A program made the translations under genes and the position numbers. The notes beneath the pieces are model-generated. The model had not been told where the DNA came from, ran no database searches, and saw only the letters and a program-made list of their open reading frames with translations. A DNA stretch of 64,000 bases from CAVUBL01 sp963837945. GTDB taxonomy: Bacteria; Acidobacteriota; Thermoanaerobaculia; Multivoradales; DATKCC01. Within the stretch, counting starts at the first letter, position 1. Each line of letters starts with the position of its first letter. The DNA is taken from the NCBI GenBank assembly GCA_963837945.1, contig CAWIQD010000003.1, forward strand, positions 124,001 through 188,000, read 5' to 3'. Positions 41,308-51,351 of the stretch are shown here, piece by piece.

Positions 41308-41863
41308 ATGGAGCTCGCGATCTTCCTCCTCTTCGGCGCCTTCGCGGCCGGCTCCGCGCTGGTGGTCGTCCTCCACCCCGACCCGGTCAAGTCGACCTTG
41401 AGCCTGGTGCTCACCCTGGCCTCGACCGCGGTCCTGTTCGTCCTGCTCGGAGCGCCGTTCGTCGGCACCCTCCAGGTGCTGATCTACACCGGCGCCATCG
41501 TCGTCCTCTTCCTGTTCGTGGTCATGCTGCTCAACCTCTCGCGCGAGGCGCGCCGCGAGCCGGGCGGCAAGGGCCAGCGCCTGTTCGCCCTCCTCGGCGC
41601 CGCGCTCTTCGCGCTGCTTGCCGGGGGCGCGGTCTGGCGCTCGGTCGCCGGCAGCCTCGGCGCCACCGCTCGACGAGCGGTTCGTGGCGCTCCGCGGTCT
41701 CGCGGCCGAGCTCTTCGACCGCTTCCTCCTGCCCTTCGAGATCGTGGGCCTCCTGCTCCTGGTGGCGGTGATCGCCGCCTACATCCTGGCCAAGCGCCCC
41801 GAGCCCGCCGATCCCGCCGCGCGGGGGGCCGGCGCCGACGAGAGTCCGGAGGGCCCGCGATGA
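41308..41863 (+). CDS. nuoJ: NADH-quinone oxidoreductase subunit J (frameshifted)
   Basis: Membrane subunit of the proton-pumping arm. ATG 41308 opens FLLFGAFAAGSALVVVLHPD and the family core FVGTLQVLIYTGAIVVLFLF; near 41665 the frame shifts, and the other frame continues DERFVALRGLAAELFDRFLL, EIVGLLLLVAVIAAYILAKR to the stop, which overlaps nuoK (ATGA). About 185 codons, normal for NuoJ. One small indel in CTCGGCGCCACCG would join the frames. Confidence 0.9.
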
Positions 41864-42165
41864 GCGTTCCCGTCTCCTGGTACCTGCTGCTGGCGGCCGC
41901 CATGTTCGCGGTCGGCACGGCGGGCGCGCTGACTCGCCGCAACGGCATCACGATCTTCCTGTCCATCGAGCTCATGCTCAACTCGGTCAACCTGACCCTG
42001 GTCGCCTACTCGCGCCTGTTGGGAGATCGGACCGGGCAGCTCATCGTCCTCTTCGTGCTCGCCGTCGCGGCGGCCGAAGCGGCGGTCGGCCTCGCCCTGT
42101 TCATCGCCCTCTACCGGCACCGGCGGACGATCGACGTCGACCGGGTCAACCTGATGCGGTGGTGA
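41860..42165 (+). CDS. nuoK: NADH-quinone oxidoreductase subunit K
   Basis: A 101-residue membrane subunit with three hydrophobic segments, as usual for NuoK. The conserved glutamates lie in FLSIELMLNSVNL and AVAAAEAAVGLALF. The end RRTIDVDRVNLMRW is typical. Overlaps nuoJ by four bases and precedes nuoL by four. Confidence 0.95.
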   Translation: MSVPVSWYLLLAAAMFAVGTAGALTRRNGITIFLSIELMLNSVNLTLVAYSRLLGDRTGQLIVLFVLAVAAAEAAVGLALFIALYRHRRTIDVDRVNLMRW

Positions 42166-42169
42166 GGCG

Positions 42170-44110
42170 ATGGAGATCCTCTGGCTGATTCCGCTCCTGC
42201 CCTTCGTGGGAGCCGCCGCGAACGGGCTCATGGGGCCGCGGGTCTCGCGCTCGGCGACCACCGCCGTCGCCCTCGGGGCGCCGCTCGCGAGCCTGCTCGC
42301 CGGGCTGTGGGTGATCTGGCAGTACGTCGCGTCGCAGTACCCGGAGGCCTTCGTCCAGGTCCTCTACCCCTGGACCGTCGGGCCGCTCCACGTCGACGTC
42401 GGCTTCCTGCTCGACCCGCTCTCGGCGGTGATGCTCTTCGTGGTGACCTTCGTCGGCTTCCTGATCCACGTCTACTCCGTCGGTTACATGGCCCACGAGG
42501 AGGGCTACCAGCGCTACTTCGTCTACCTGAACCTGTTCATGGGGGCGATGCTGCTGCTGATCCTGGGGTCGAGCTACCTGGTCTCCTTCGTCGGCTGGGA
42601 GGGCGTCGGGCTCTGCTCCTACCTCCTGATCGGCTACTACTACGACCAGGAGTTCCCGCCCTTCGCCGGCATGAAGGCGTTCATCGTCAACCGGATCGGT
42701 GATTTCGCCTTCCTGGTCGGCCTCTTCGCCCTGGTCGCGGTCTTCGGCACCCTCGACTACCAGAGCCTCTTCTCGCGGATCGCGGCCGACCCGTCCTCGG
42801 CCCAGGGGGTCTTCCTGTTCGGCCTGCCGTTCGCGAGCTTCGTCGCGCTCTGCCTCTTCATCGGCGCCATGGGCAAGAGCGCCCAGTTCCCGCTCTACGT
42901 CTGGCTGCCCGATGCGATGGCCGGCCCGACGCCGGTCTCGGCCCTGATCCACGCCGCCACCATGGTGACCGCCGGCGTCTACATGGTGGTGCGCTCGAAC
43001 GCCATCTTCCAGCTCGCGCCGGGGGTGGGGCTGTTCGTGGCGGCGATCGGCACCTTCACGGCGATCTTCGCCGCCACCATCGGGCTCGCCCAGACCGACA
43101 TCAAGAAGGTCCTCGCCTACTCGACCGTCTCGCAGCTCGGCTACATGTTCCTCGCGGCCGGCCTCGGCGCCTACACCGCGGCGATCTTCCACGTCGCGAC
43201 CCACGCCTTCTTCAAGGCCCTGCTCTTCCTCGGCTCGGGCTCGGTGATCCACGCCATGGGCGGCGAGCAGGACATGCGCAAGATGGGCGGCCTGAAGAAG
43301 AAGCTGCCGGTGACCTACTGGACCTTCCTGGTGGCGACCCTCGCGATCTCCGGCATCCCGCCGCTCGCCGGCTTCTTCTCGAAGGACGAGATCCTCGCCG
43401 CCGCCGCCGGCAACGGCCACTGGGTGCTCTACGCCGTCGGCCTGGTGACCGCGGGGCTCACCGCCTGCTACATGTTCCGCGCCGTCTACCTGACCTTCCA
43501 CGGCACCTTCCGAGGCACCGAGGAGCAGCGCCACCACCTCCACGAGTCGCCGCCGGTGATGACCGTGCCGCTCGTCATCCTGGCGGTGGGCGCGGCGCTC
43601 GCCGGTTTCCTGGGCATCCCGGCCGTCCTCTCCGGCGGCCACGAGGGCTGGAACTGGATCGACCGCTTTCTCGAGCCGTCCTACTGGGACGTGCGCCTGG
43701 TCGAGCCGCACACCCTGGGGACCGGGGTCGAGGTCCTCCTCCTCGTCCTGTCGGTGGCGGTGGCGCTCGGCGGCATCCTGGTCGCCCGCAGCTTCTACGG
43801 CGGCGATCGCGGGCTGGCGCGGGGACGCGCCACCGCCGAGCGCTTCCCCGCCGTCCACCGCCTGCTGGTCGGCAAGTACTTCGTCGACGAGCTCTACGAC
43901 CGGATCTTCGTGCGCCCGCTGCGCGGCCTCTCGCGGTTCTTCTGGAAAGGGATCGACGGCATGCTGATCGACGGCTCGATCCACCTCGGCGCGACCCTCA
44001 CCGAGCTCGCCGGCAACCTCGGGCGCATGACCACCACCGGCAGGGTGCGCAACTACGCTCTCTACCTCTTCCTCGGCATCGTCGTGCTCCTGACCTGGGT
44101 GCTCCTGTAA
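42170..44110 (+). CDS. nuoL: NADH-quinone oxidoreductase subunit L
   Basis: The distal antiporter-like pump subunit. The 646-residue protein has about 16 hydrophobic segments, the pump motif GWEGVGLCSYLLIGYYYD with the key Glu, KAFIVNRIGDFAFLVG, GAMGKSAQFPLYVWLPDAM (Lys), SALIHAATMVTAGVYMVVR with conserved His residues, and the long C-terminal amphipathic region. Frame intact through almost 2 kb. Stop overlaps the nuoM start by one base. Confidence 0.96.
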   Translation: MEILWLIPLLPFVGAAANGLMGPRVSRSATTAVALGAPLASLLAGLWVIWQYVASQYPEAFVQVLYPWTVGPLHVDVGFLLDPLSAVMLFVVTFVGFLIHVYSVGYMAHEEGYQRYFVYLNLFMGAMLLLILGSSYLVSFVGWEGVGLCSYLLIGYYYDQEFPPFAGMKAFIVNRIGDFAFLVGLFALVAVFGTLDYQSLFSRIAADPSSAQGVFLFGLPFASFVALCLFIGAMGKSAQFPLYVWLPDAMAGPTPVSALIHAATMVTAGVYMVVRSNAIFQLAPGVGLFVAAIGTFTAIFAATIGLAQTDIKKVLAYSTVSQLGYMFLAAGLGAYTAAIFHVATHAFFKALLFLGSGSVIHAMGGEQDMRKMGGLKKKLPVTYWTFLVATLAISGIPPLAGFFSKDEILAAAAGNGHWVLYAVGLVTAGLTACYMFRAVYLTFHGTFRGTEEQRHHLHESPPVMTVPLVILAVGAALAGFLGIPAVLSGGHEGWNWIDRFLEPSYWDVRLVEPHTLGTGVEVLLLVLSVAVALGGILVARSFYGGDRGLARGRATAERFPAVHRLLVGKYFVDELYDRIFVRPLRGLSRFFWKGIDGMLIDGSIHLGATLTELAGNLGRMTTTGRVRNYALYLFLGIVVLLTWVLL

Positions 44111-45702
44111 TGGCGACGTTCCTCGCGCTTCTGTTCGGCAACACCCTCACCCGGCTGGTCTTCTTCCCGACCCTGGCGGCGCTGCCGCTGCTGCTGGTGC
44201 GGCGGGACGACGAGCGGTTCACCAAGCTCTACACCCTGCTCGTCTCGCTGGCCGAGCTGGTGTTCGCCGTCCAGTACGCGGCGAGCCACTTCTCCGGCGG
44301 CCACTTCGAGCTGGCGAGTGACGGCGTCTACCGGTGGCTCGCCGCCTACGGGATCTCCTACCACCTGGTGGCCGACGGCATCTCGATGCCGCTGGTCCTC
44401 TTGTCGGTGCTGCTGCTGCCGATCGTGGTGCTGGGGACCTGGCGGGGGATCTCGCGCCACTGGCCGGGCTACGCCGCTTCGCTGCTGCTCCTGACCACCG
44501 GCGTGCTCGGCACCTTCCTCGCCTTCGACCTCTTCCTCTTCTACGTCTTCTTCGAGATCTCCCTGGTGCCGATGTACCTGATCATCGGCGTCTGGGGCGG
44601 CGAGCGCCGGATCTACGCGGCGGTCAAGTTCTTCCTCTTCACCATGGCCGGCAGCCTCCTGATGCTGGTCGCCCTGCTCTTCATGGGCTGGACCTACGCC
44701 CGGGTGACGGGCACCTGGAGCTTCGCCTACGACGACCTGCTCCGCCTGGCGCTGCCGCTCGGCACCCAGACCTGGCTGTTCGCCGCCTTCGCGCTCGCCT
44801 TCGCGATCAAGGTGCCGATGGTGCCGCTCCACACCTGGCTGCCCGACGCCCACGTCGAGGCGCCGACCGGCGGCTCGGTGCTCCTCGCCGGGGTGCTCCT
44901 GAAGCTCGGCACCTACGGCTTCCTGCGCTTCGCCCTGCCGCTCTTCCCGCACGCCGCCGAGCGCGCCCAGCCGTTGCTCCTCACCCTCGCCGTGGTGGGC
45001 ATTCTCTACGGCGCCCTGGTCGCCTGGGTGCAGGAGGACATGAAGAAGCTGGTCGCGTACTCCTCGGTGGCCCACCTCGCCTTCGTGATGCTCGGGCTGC
45101 TCGCCTTCGACACCATCGCCTGGCAGGGCTCGATGCTCCAGATGGTCAACCACGGCCTCTCGACCGGCGCCCTCTTCCTGCTCGTCGGGATGATCTACGA
45201 GCGGCGCCACACCAAGCGCTTCGACGATCTCGGCGGCCTCGCCAAGGCCATGCCCTTCTTCGCCTTCTTCTTGGTCTTCTCGTCGCTCGCCTCGGTCGGC
45301 TTGCCGGCCTTGAACGGCTTCGTCGGCGAGTTCCTGATCCTGGTCGGCAGCTTCCGGACCCTGGGCTGGCCGGTGATCCTCGCCACCTTCGGCGTGGTGC
45401 TCGCCGCCGTCTACCTGCTCAAGATGATCGCCCGCACGCTCTGGGGCCCGGTGACCCGCGAGGAGAACCGCGAGATCGCGGACCTCTCGCTGCGCGAGAT
45501 CGCGGTGCTCGTGCCGCTCGCGATCTTCATGCTCTGGATCGGCGTGGCGCCCAAGGCCTTCCTCGAGCCCAGCCGGCCGGCGCTCGAGCAGACCCTGGCC
45601 CGCTACCAGGAGCGAATCGAGAGCCCACCGCCCGAAGAGGCGACGGTGGTGACGACCCGGCCGGCGGACCGGTTCGCGGCCGTCCCGGAGGTGACCCGAT
45701 GA
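44110..45702 (+). CDS. nuoM: NADH-quinone oxidoreductase subunit M
   Basis: Antiporter-like pump subunit of 530 residues with about 14 hydrophobic segments. Conserved: FYVFFEISLVPMYLIIGVWG (key Glu), AFALAFAIKVPMVPLHTWLP (key Lys), DAHVEAPTGGSVLLAGVLLK, and KKLVAYSSVAHLAFVMLG. The C-terminus after APKAFLEPSRP is polar. Overlaps nuoN by four bases (ATGA at 45699). Confidence 0.96.
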   Translation: MATFLALLFGNTLTRLVFFPTLAALPLLLVRRDDERFTKLYTLLVSLAELVFAVQYAASHFSGGHFELASDGVYRWLAAYGISYHLVADGISMPLVLLSVLLLPIVVLGTWRGISRHWPGYAASLLLLTTGVLGTFLAFDLFLFYVFFEISLVPMYLIIGVWGGERRIYAAVKFFLFTMAGSLLMLVALLFMGWTYARVTGTWSFAYDDLLRLALPLGTQTWLFAAFALAFAIKVPMVPLHTWLPDAHVEAPTGGSVLLAGVLLKLGTYGFLRFALPLFPHAAERAQPLLLTLAVVGILYGALVAWVQEDMKKLVAYSSVAHLAFVMLGLLAFDTIAWQGSMLQMVNHGLSTGALFLLVGMIYERRHTKRFDDLGGLAKAMPFFAFFLVFSSLASVGLPALNGFVGEFLILVGSFRTLGWPVILATFGVVLAAVYLLKMIARTLWGPVTREENREIADLSLREIAVLVPLAIFMLWIGVAPKAFLEPSRPALEQTLARYQERIESPPPEEATVVTTRPADRFAAVPEVTR

Positions 45703-47169
45703 ACGCCGCCGACCTGGCGACCCTCGCCCCCGAGATCACCCTGGCGGCCGCGGGCTCGCTGATCCTGCTGCTCGAAGCCTTCACCCCGGGCCTGCGGCGG
45801 GCCTTCACCGGCCTTTCCGTGCTGGCGGTCATCCTCGCCGGCTGGTTCGCCTGGGGCCTGCCGGCGGGCTCCTCCTTCGGGGGGCTGATCGAGTCGACGC
45901 CGCTGACCATCCTCGGGTCGACCATCGTGCTCGCGGCGGCGGCCCTGGCGCTGCTCGCCTCGCAGGGCTACCTGCTTCGCGAGAGGATCCTCTCGGGCGA
46001 GTACCACGCCCTGATGCTCTGGTGCGTCACCGGCATGCTGCTGATGCTCCGCTCGACGGAGCTCCTGACCGTCTTTGTCTCCCTCGAGCTCCTGTCGCTC
46101 TGCCTCTACGCCCTCGCCGCCTTCAACCGGAAGGTGATGCGCGGCTCCGAGGCCGCCCTCAAGTACTTCCTGATGGGAGCCTTCGCGAGCGCCTTCGTGC
46201 TCTACGGCATCGCTCTCGTCTACGGCGCGACCGGCACCACCTACTTCCCGGAGATCGGCCGGGCTTTCCTCGGGCCGCGGCGTTGCCTCAGGGCCGCAGG
46301 CGCTCGCTTCCGGGCTGCCGGCCGCCGGCTCGTCCGCGATCGGCGCGATCGGCGTCGTCCTGCTGATCGCCGGCTTCTGCTTCAAGATGAGCGTCGCGCC
46401 GTTCCACGCCTGGGCCCCGGACACCTACCAGGGCGCCCCGTCTCCCTTCGTGGCGTTCCTCTCGGTCGCCCCGAAGGCGGCGAGCGCGTTCGTCCTCATC
46501 CGGGTGCTGCACACCGTCTTCCCTCATCTGCTGGGCGCCGACTGGCCGGCGATCATCGCCACCCTGGCGGTGGTCTCGATGGTCACCGGCAACTTGCTGG
46601 CGCTGGTCCAGGACGACATCAAGCGCATGCTCGCCTACTCCGGCGTCGGGCACATGGGCTACCTGCTCATCCCGCTGGCCGGCCTCGACCTCGGCGCCTC
46701 GGGCGGTGGCTCGTGGACGCCCGTCCTGGTCTATCTCGCGGCCTACGCGCTGATGAACGCCGGCGCCTTCGCGGTGATCGCGATGCTCTACTCGCGCTCC
46801 GGCGAGCACCACCTCATCTCCGAGCTCTCCGGCTGGGGCTACCGCTTCCCGCTCCTCGGCGCCTGCCTGACGGTGTGCATGCTGTCGCTGGGCGGCATCC
46901 CCCCGACCCTCGGCTTCCTCGGCAAGTACCTGGTCTTCCTCCACGCGGTCCGCCACGGCCAGACCTGGCTGGCGCTGGTCGGCGTCGCGACTTCCCTGGT
47001 GGGCGTCTACTACTACCTGCGGGTGGTCTACACGCTCTACATGAAAGAGGAGGTCCGCGAGCCGGCCGGCCTGCGGATCGACGGCTGGGGCAAGACCGCC
47101 GCCGTGCTGGCCGCCCTCGGCACCCTGGCGCTGGGCATCTTCCCGGCCTGGCTCCTGGGCTGGTTCTAG
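45699..47169 (+). CDS. nuoN: NADH-quinone oxidoreductase subunit N (frameshifted)
   Basis: Third antiporter-like pump subunit. The first frame from ATG 45699 carries the N-terminal segments and VFVSLELLSLCLYALAAFNR, GSEAALKYFLMGAFASAFVL; near 46280 the frame shifts, and the second frame reads SAIGAIGVVLLIAGFCFKMS, APFHAWAPDTYQGAPSPFVA, DDIKRMLAYSGVGHMGYLL and ends LGWF. A single-base change in CCGCGGCGTTGCC would restore one protein of about 490 residues, the family norm. Confidence 0.92.
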
Positions 47170-47187
47170 GGAGATCCGAGGCGAGCC

Positions 47188-47821
47188 GTGCCGGAGCGTG
47201 AGCCCGCGGCGGTCTCGCCGCTCACCCTCAATCGCCTGTCCTTCTATCTGCGCTGCCTGCGGCGGCTGCAGGAGGAGGGGGTCGACCGGGTCTCCTCGCA
47301 GATGCTCGCCCGCCGGTTCCACCTCTCGGCGGCCCAGATCCGCAAGGACCTCGCCCACTTCGGCGGCTTCGGCATCCGCGGCGTCGGCTACGAGGTCGAC
47401 CAGCCTGATCGAGCGGCTTTCGGAGCTGCTCGGGCTCGACCGTCGCCACCGCATGGTGATCGTCGGCATGGGCAACCTGGGCAGCGCGCTCTCCTGCTAC
47501 CTCGGCTTCAACTCCGGCGCCTTCCACGTGGTCGCCGGCGTCGACCGGGATCCGGCCAAGATCGGCGGCCGGGTCGGCGGCCTGGTCGTCCGCTCGACCG
47601 CCGAGCTGGCGGCGACCGTGCGCGAGGAGCGCGCGGAGATCGGCGTGCTGTGCGTGCCCGCGGAGGCCGCGCAGGAGAACTACGACGCGCTGGTGGCGGC
47701 CGGCATCCGGGGCGTGATCAACTTCTCGCCGATCCGCGTGCGCCCGGTGCCGGGCGTGCCGCTCAAGGACGTCGACCTGCGCATCAACCTCGAAGAGCTG
47801 GCCTACTTCCTCAAGGGTTGA
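47188..47821 (+). CDS. rex: Redox-sensing transcriptional repressor Rex (frameshifted)
   Basis: Senses the NADH/NAD+ ratio and represses respiratory and fermentative genes. Start GTG 47188. The N-terminal winged helix (LNRLSFYLRCLRRLQEEGVD, SSQMLARRFHLSAAQIRKDL, HFGGFGIRGVGYEVD) is followed by a frameshift near 47400; dropping one C gives SLIERLSELLGLDRRH and the Rossmann domain with VIVGMGNLGSALSCY, AGVDRDPAKIGG and GVINFSPIRV. Length (about 211 residues) is normal. It follows nuoN by 18 bases, and the nuo operon carries a Rex-type operator at 35955-35972, so autoregulation is likely. Confidence 0.9.
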
Positions 47822-47871
47822 TGTCCCGGAAGGCCTCCGAGCGGGCGCGCGGTAGCATCGGGATCCGACCG

Positions 47872-49939
47872 ATGCCGACGCGCTCCGCACTCCTCCTCGC
47901 CGGCGGGCTGCTGGCGGTCGTTCTCGTTCCGCGGCCGGGTGCGGCGCGCGGCGCGGCGGAGCCCCCGGTTGCCCCGGCCCCGGCGACCGCTCCCACGAGC
48001 GGCCCCGCCGGGGCCGGATACGTCGCCGACCGCGAGTGCGCGCTCTGCCACCGCGCCGAGGCGCGCTCGTTCTCGGAGGTCGGGATGGGCCGCTCGTTCG
48101 CGAGCGTCGCGACGGCGGCGGCCGACGGGCGGCGGATCGAGGACTTCGACGCTCCGCCCACCCACCACGCCCTCTCGAAGCGCTGGTACCGGATCACCCG
48201 CCGCGGGGACGGTCTCGTCTTCCGGCGCTGGCAGCTCGACGACGCCGGCCGGGAGATCAACGTCTTCGAGCAGCCGATCGACTTCGTCCTGGGCTCGGGC
48301 AATCACTCCCGCGTCTACCTCTACCGCACCCCGGCGGGCGAGCTCTTCCAGCTCCCTCTCGCCTGGTACTCGCAGGAGAACGACGGCGCCGGAGGGTGGG
48401 CCATGGCGCCGGGCTACGACCGGCCGGACCACGCCGGCGTCACCCGCTCTGTCCGGCCCGAGTGCATGTTCTGCCACAACGCCTACCCGGATGCGCCGGA
48501 CGGGCCGGATGGGCCGGAAGGGGACGCCGCGGCCGGCGAGCCGCTGACCTTCCCGGCCGCCCTGCCCGAAGGCATCGGCTGCCAGCGCTGTCACGGGCCG
48601 GGAGCCGACCACGTGCGCCTGGCCCTCTCGCCCGACGCCCTGAGCGCGACCGTCCGCGCGGCGATCGTCAACCCGGCCCGGCTCTCCGCCGCGGCGCCGC
48701 GACGACGTCTGCTACCAGTGCCACATGCTGCCCTCGGTCGCGGTGCCGGCGGTACCCCGCTTCGGGCGCGGCGTCTATTCCTTCCGGCCCGGCGAGGCGC
48801 TCGCCGACTTCCGGGTGCGGATGGACGTCCGGGAGGCGGGCCGCCGTCCGGACGACCGCTTCGAGATCGACCACCAGGCCTACCGGCTGGAGCAGAGCCG
48901 TTGCTTCCAGGCGAGCGGCGGCGCCCTGTCCTGCCTGACCTGCCACGATCCGCACCGGAAGGTGCCCGCCGCCGAGCGGGCGGCCCACTATCGGAAGGCT
49001 TGCCTCGGATGCCACGCCGGAGACCTCGCGGGCCACCCGGCGCAGCCGGCGGGGGTGGCGACCAGCGACTGCGTGGGCTGCCACATGCCCCGCCGCCGGA
49101 CCGAGGACGTGGTCCACACGGTGATGACGGACCACCGGATCGAGCGGCCGCCGGCGGACCCGGACGCGCTCCTCGCTCCGCGCGCCGAGCGGGATCCGGA
49201 CCTCTCGGAGATCCTGGTCGTCGACTCGAAGGGCGCGCCGGCGGGCGAGGAGGCGGCGGTCTACCGGGCGCTCGCGGCGCTCCGGAGCCTCGTCGCGCCG
49301 GCCGGCGCCGTCGCGTACCTCGAAAAGCACCTGGCCGCGGTGGCGGCCGACGCCGTCGACCCTTGGATCACGCTGGCCCAGGGCGAGCTCCACCTCGAGC
49401 GCTGGAAGGCCGCGGAGGCGATCCTGCGCGGCGCCCCGGGGGCGGTGCTCGAAGATCCCGCCGCTCGCGAGCAGCTCGCCCTCGCCCTCGCCGGCGAGGG
49501 ATCGACGGCCGCGGCCGAGGCGGTTCTGCGCGCCCTGGTCCAGGACCACCCGAACCGGCCCGACCCCAGCGCGGCCCTGGGCCGCATGCTCCTCGGCGCG
49601 GGGCGCCCGGAAGCGGCGCTCCCCTTCCTGGCGAGCGCCACCGAGCTCGGCCCGAACCGGGCGATCGCCTGGGACGCGCTGGGCGTTGCCGAGCTCGGGC
49701 TAGAGCGGCAAGAGGAGGCCCTCGACGCCTTCCGCCGGGCCCTCGAGGTCGACCCGACCCGGACCGCCACCTACCTGCGCCTGGCGGACGCGCTGCTCGC
49801 CGCCGGCCGGCGCGAGGAGGCGTTGCGCTACTTGCGGGTGGGCGCGATCGGCGCGGCCGAGCCCGACCGGGTCGTCGAGCGCCTCGAGAGGCTCGAGGCC
49901 GAGGCTCCGGCGCCTCGATCTCGAGGCAGCCGGCGGTAG
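47872..49939 (+). CDS. Secreted seven-haem cytochrome c with C-terminal TPR domain (frameshifted)
   Basis: An exported electron-transfer protein. ATG 47872 gives a clean signal peptide (RSALLLAGGLLAVVLVPRPG, then AARG); an ATG at 47821 overlapping the rex stop is an alternative. Haem motifs: CALCH, CMFCH and CQRCH, then after a frameshift near 48700 CYQCH, CLTCH, CLGCH and CVGCH. The last 200 residues are TPR-like helices (IAWDALGVAELGLERQEEAL, LDAFRRALEVDPTRTATYLR). This cytochrome-TPR type is common in Acidobacteria and its partner is unknown. Coupling to rex places it under the nuo/Rex regulon. The end overlaps rsmD by 112 bases. Confidence 0.82.
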
Positions 49940-50487
49940 AACGACAGGGCGCACTCGCCGTAGCGCCGCTGGTCGACCCGGATCAGACCGCCCACCTCGT
50001 CCGGGAGCGTGGCTCGCACCGAGTGCTCGATCGCCGCCTCGCCCTGCTCGGCGAGGAGCGGCTCGGCGGCTTCGAGGAGCTGGCTGTAGGCCGTGAAGCG
50101 GTAGGGCGGGTCGGCGAACACCAGGTCGAACGGTCCCTCGCCGCGCAGGGCGAGCTCGCCGAGGCCCGCCGGCAGGTCGAGGCGTCGGACGTCGACCAGG
50201 GCCTCGCCCAGGCGGTCCCGGTTGCTCTGGAGCACGGGGAAGGCGCGCCGGTCGGCATCCACGCAAACGACTCGCAGAGCGCCCCGCCCCGCCGCCTCCA
50301 GGCCGACCACGCCGCTGCCGGCGAAGAGATCGAGCAGGCTCGCCCCCTCCGCCAGCGGCGCCTGCCAGATGGAGAAGAGCGCCTCGCGGACCCGGCCTTC
50401 GGTGGGCCGGGCGCCGGGCGGGACGGCCAGCCAGCGTCCCCGGTGGGCTCCGCCGCTCGCCCGGACCCGGCCGGGTCCCCTGGTCAC
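49828..50487 (-). CDS. rsmD: 16S rRNA (guanine-966-N2)-methyltransferase RsmD
   Basis: SAM-dependent methyltransferase of the small-subunit rRNA. From GTG 50487 the 219 residues match RsmD throughout: VRASGGAHRGRWLAVPPGAR, RPTEGRVREALFSIW, SAM motif LLDLFAGSGVVGLEAAGRGA, and the catalytic DLVFADPPYRF. The final approximately 35 residues after SFYRRLPR are low-complexity and overlap the convergent cytochrome gene, so the true end may be earlier if an indel lies there. Reading continues upstream in the same frame into the secreted protein; see that entry. Confidence 0.9.
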   Translation of the reverse strand: MTRGPGRVRASGGAHRGRWLAVPPGARPTEGRVREALFSIWQAPLAEGASLLDLFAGSGVVGLEAAGRGALRVVCVDADRRAFPVLQSNRDRLGEALVDVRRLDLPAGLGELALRGEGPFDLVFADPPYRFTAYSQLLEAAEPLLAEQGEAAIEHSVRATLPDEVGGLIRVDQRRYGECALSFYRRLPRDRGAGASASSLSRRSTTRSGSAAPIAPTRK

Positions 50488-51351
50488 GGCGGGCCCTCGC
50501 CTCCGGTCCCGGGAGGCGTCCTCGACCGGCGGGACCTCGAAGCGGCTGGAGCGCGAGACCAGGCCCACGAAGCTTCGAGGCAGGTCGCCCGAGGCCAGGT
50601 AGAGGGTCAACGGATTGTCCACGCCCTCGAGCTCCACCCCCTTGCCGTCGCTGGTGAACCCGACGACCTCGAAGCGGGCGCCGTCGGCGCGCGCGAGGAC
50701 GTCTCCGCGCCGCGGCTCGTAGCCCACGGGAAGCCCGGGCGGCAGCTCCTTCTCGGCCACCTCGCCCAGCCGGTCCGCGACCTGGACCACGCGCGAGAGG
50801 GCGAGCGGCAGGCTCGAGTAGCGGCCGAACCGGAGCTCGAGCCGCCCGCCGGAGCCCGAAGAGCCCGCGGGGCCCATCGGCGGCCGGCCGCGCTCGCCCG
50901 CGCGGTCGATCGCCGCGGGCCGGGGCAGGTCGAGCTCGAGCAGGCAGCTCTCCACCCAGTCCCCTTCGACGGTCAGCGGGTCCGGGTCGACTTCGGAGAG
51001 GTCCTCCTGGCCGAGCTGGTCGAGGGTCGCGGCCAGCTCGTCCGGGCCGATCTCGCCGAGCCGCATCTCCTCGTGTCCCGGCGGCCCGGAGCGCGACCGG
51101 ACCGTGCCGTTGCCGAACAGGGTGATCTCCCGGCGCCCGACGCGGCTCGCGCAGTCGAGGCGCAGCAGGACGTGCGAGCGGGGGTCGCTCGAGGCCGGCG
51201 AGGCGGTGGGGAGCGGCGCCGGCGGGCGTGTGACGGCCGGAGGCGCCTCGGCCGGCCGGTCCGAGGGCTCCTGGCCGGCGAGCGGGCCGGCCGCTCCGCC
51301 GGCCCCGGCGGCCGCCAGGAGGACGAGCGCGATCGGCCGCCACCGGGTCAT
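50484..51351 (-). CDS. Secreted protein of unknown function (probable frameshift near its end)
   Basis: ATG 51351 opens a signal peptide (RPIALVLLAAAGAGGAAGPLA) followed by a proline-rich linker and about 230 residues with no recognised family: HVLLRLDCASRVGRREITLF, MRLGEIGPDELAATLDQLGQ, LPLALSRVVQVADRLGEVAE, RGDVLARADGARFEVVGFTS. In the sequence as given, the frame runs into rsmD without a stop. A TGA overlapping the rsmD GTG exists one frame over (GTGA at 50487-50484), the usual coupling in this operon, so I infer a one-base error near 50510 rather than a secreted methyltransferase fusion. Confidence 0.65.
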
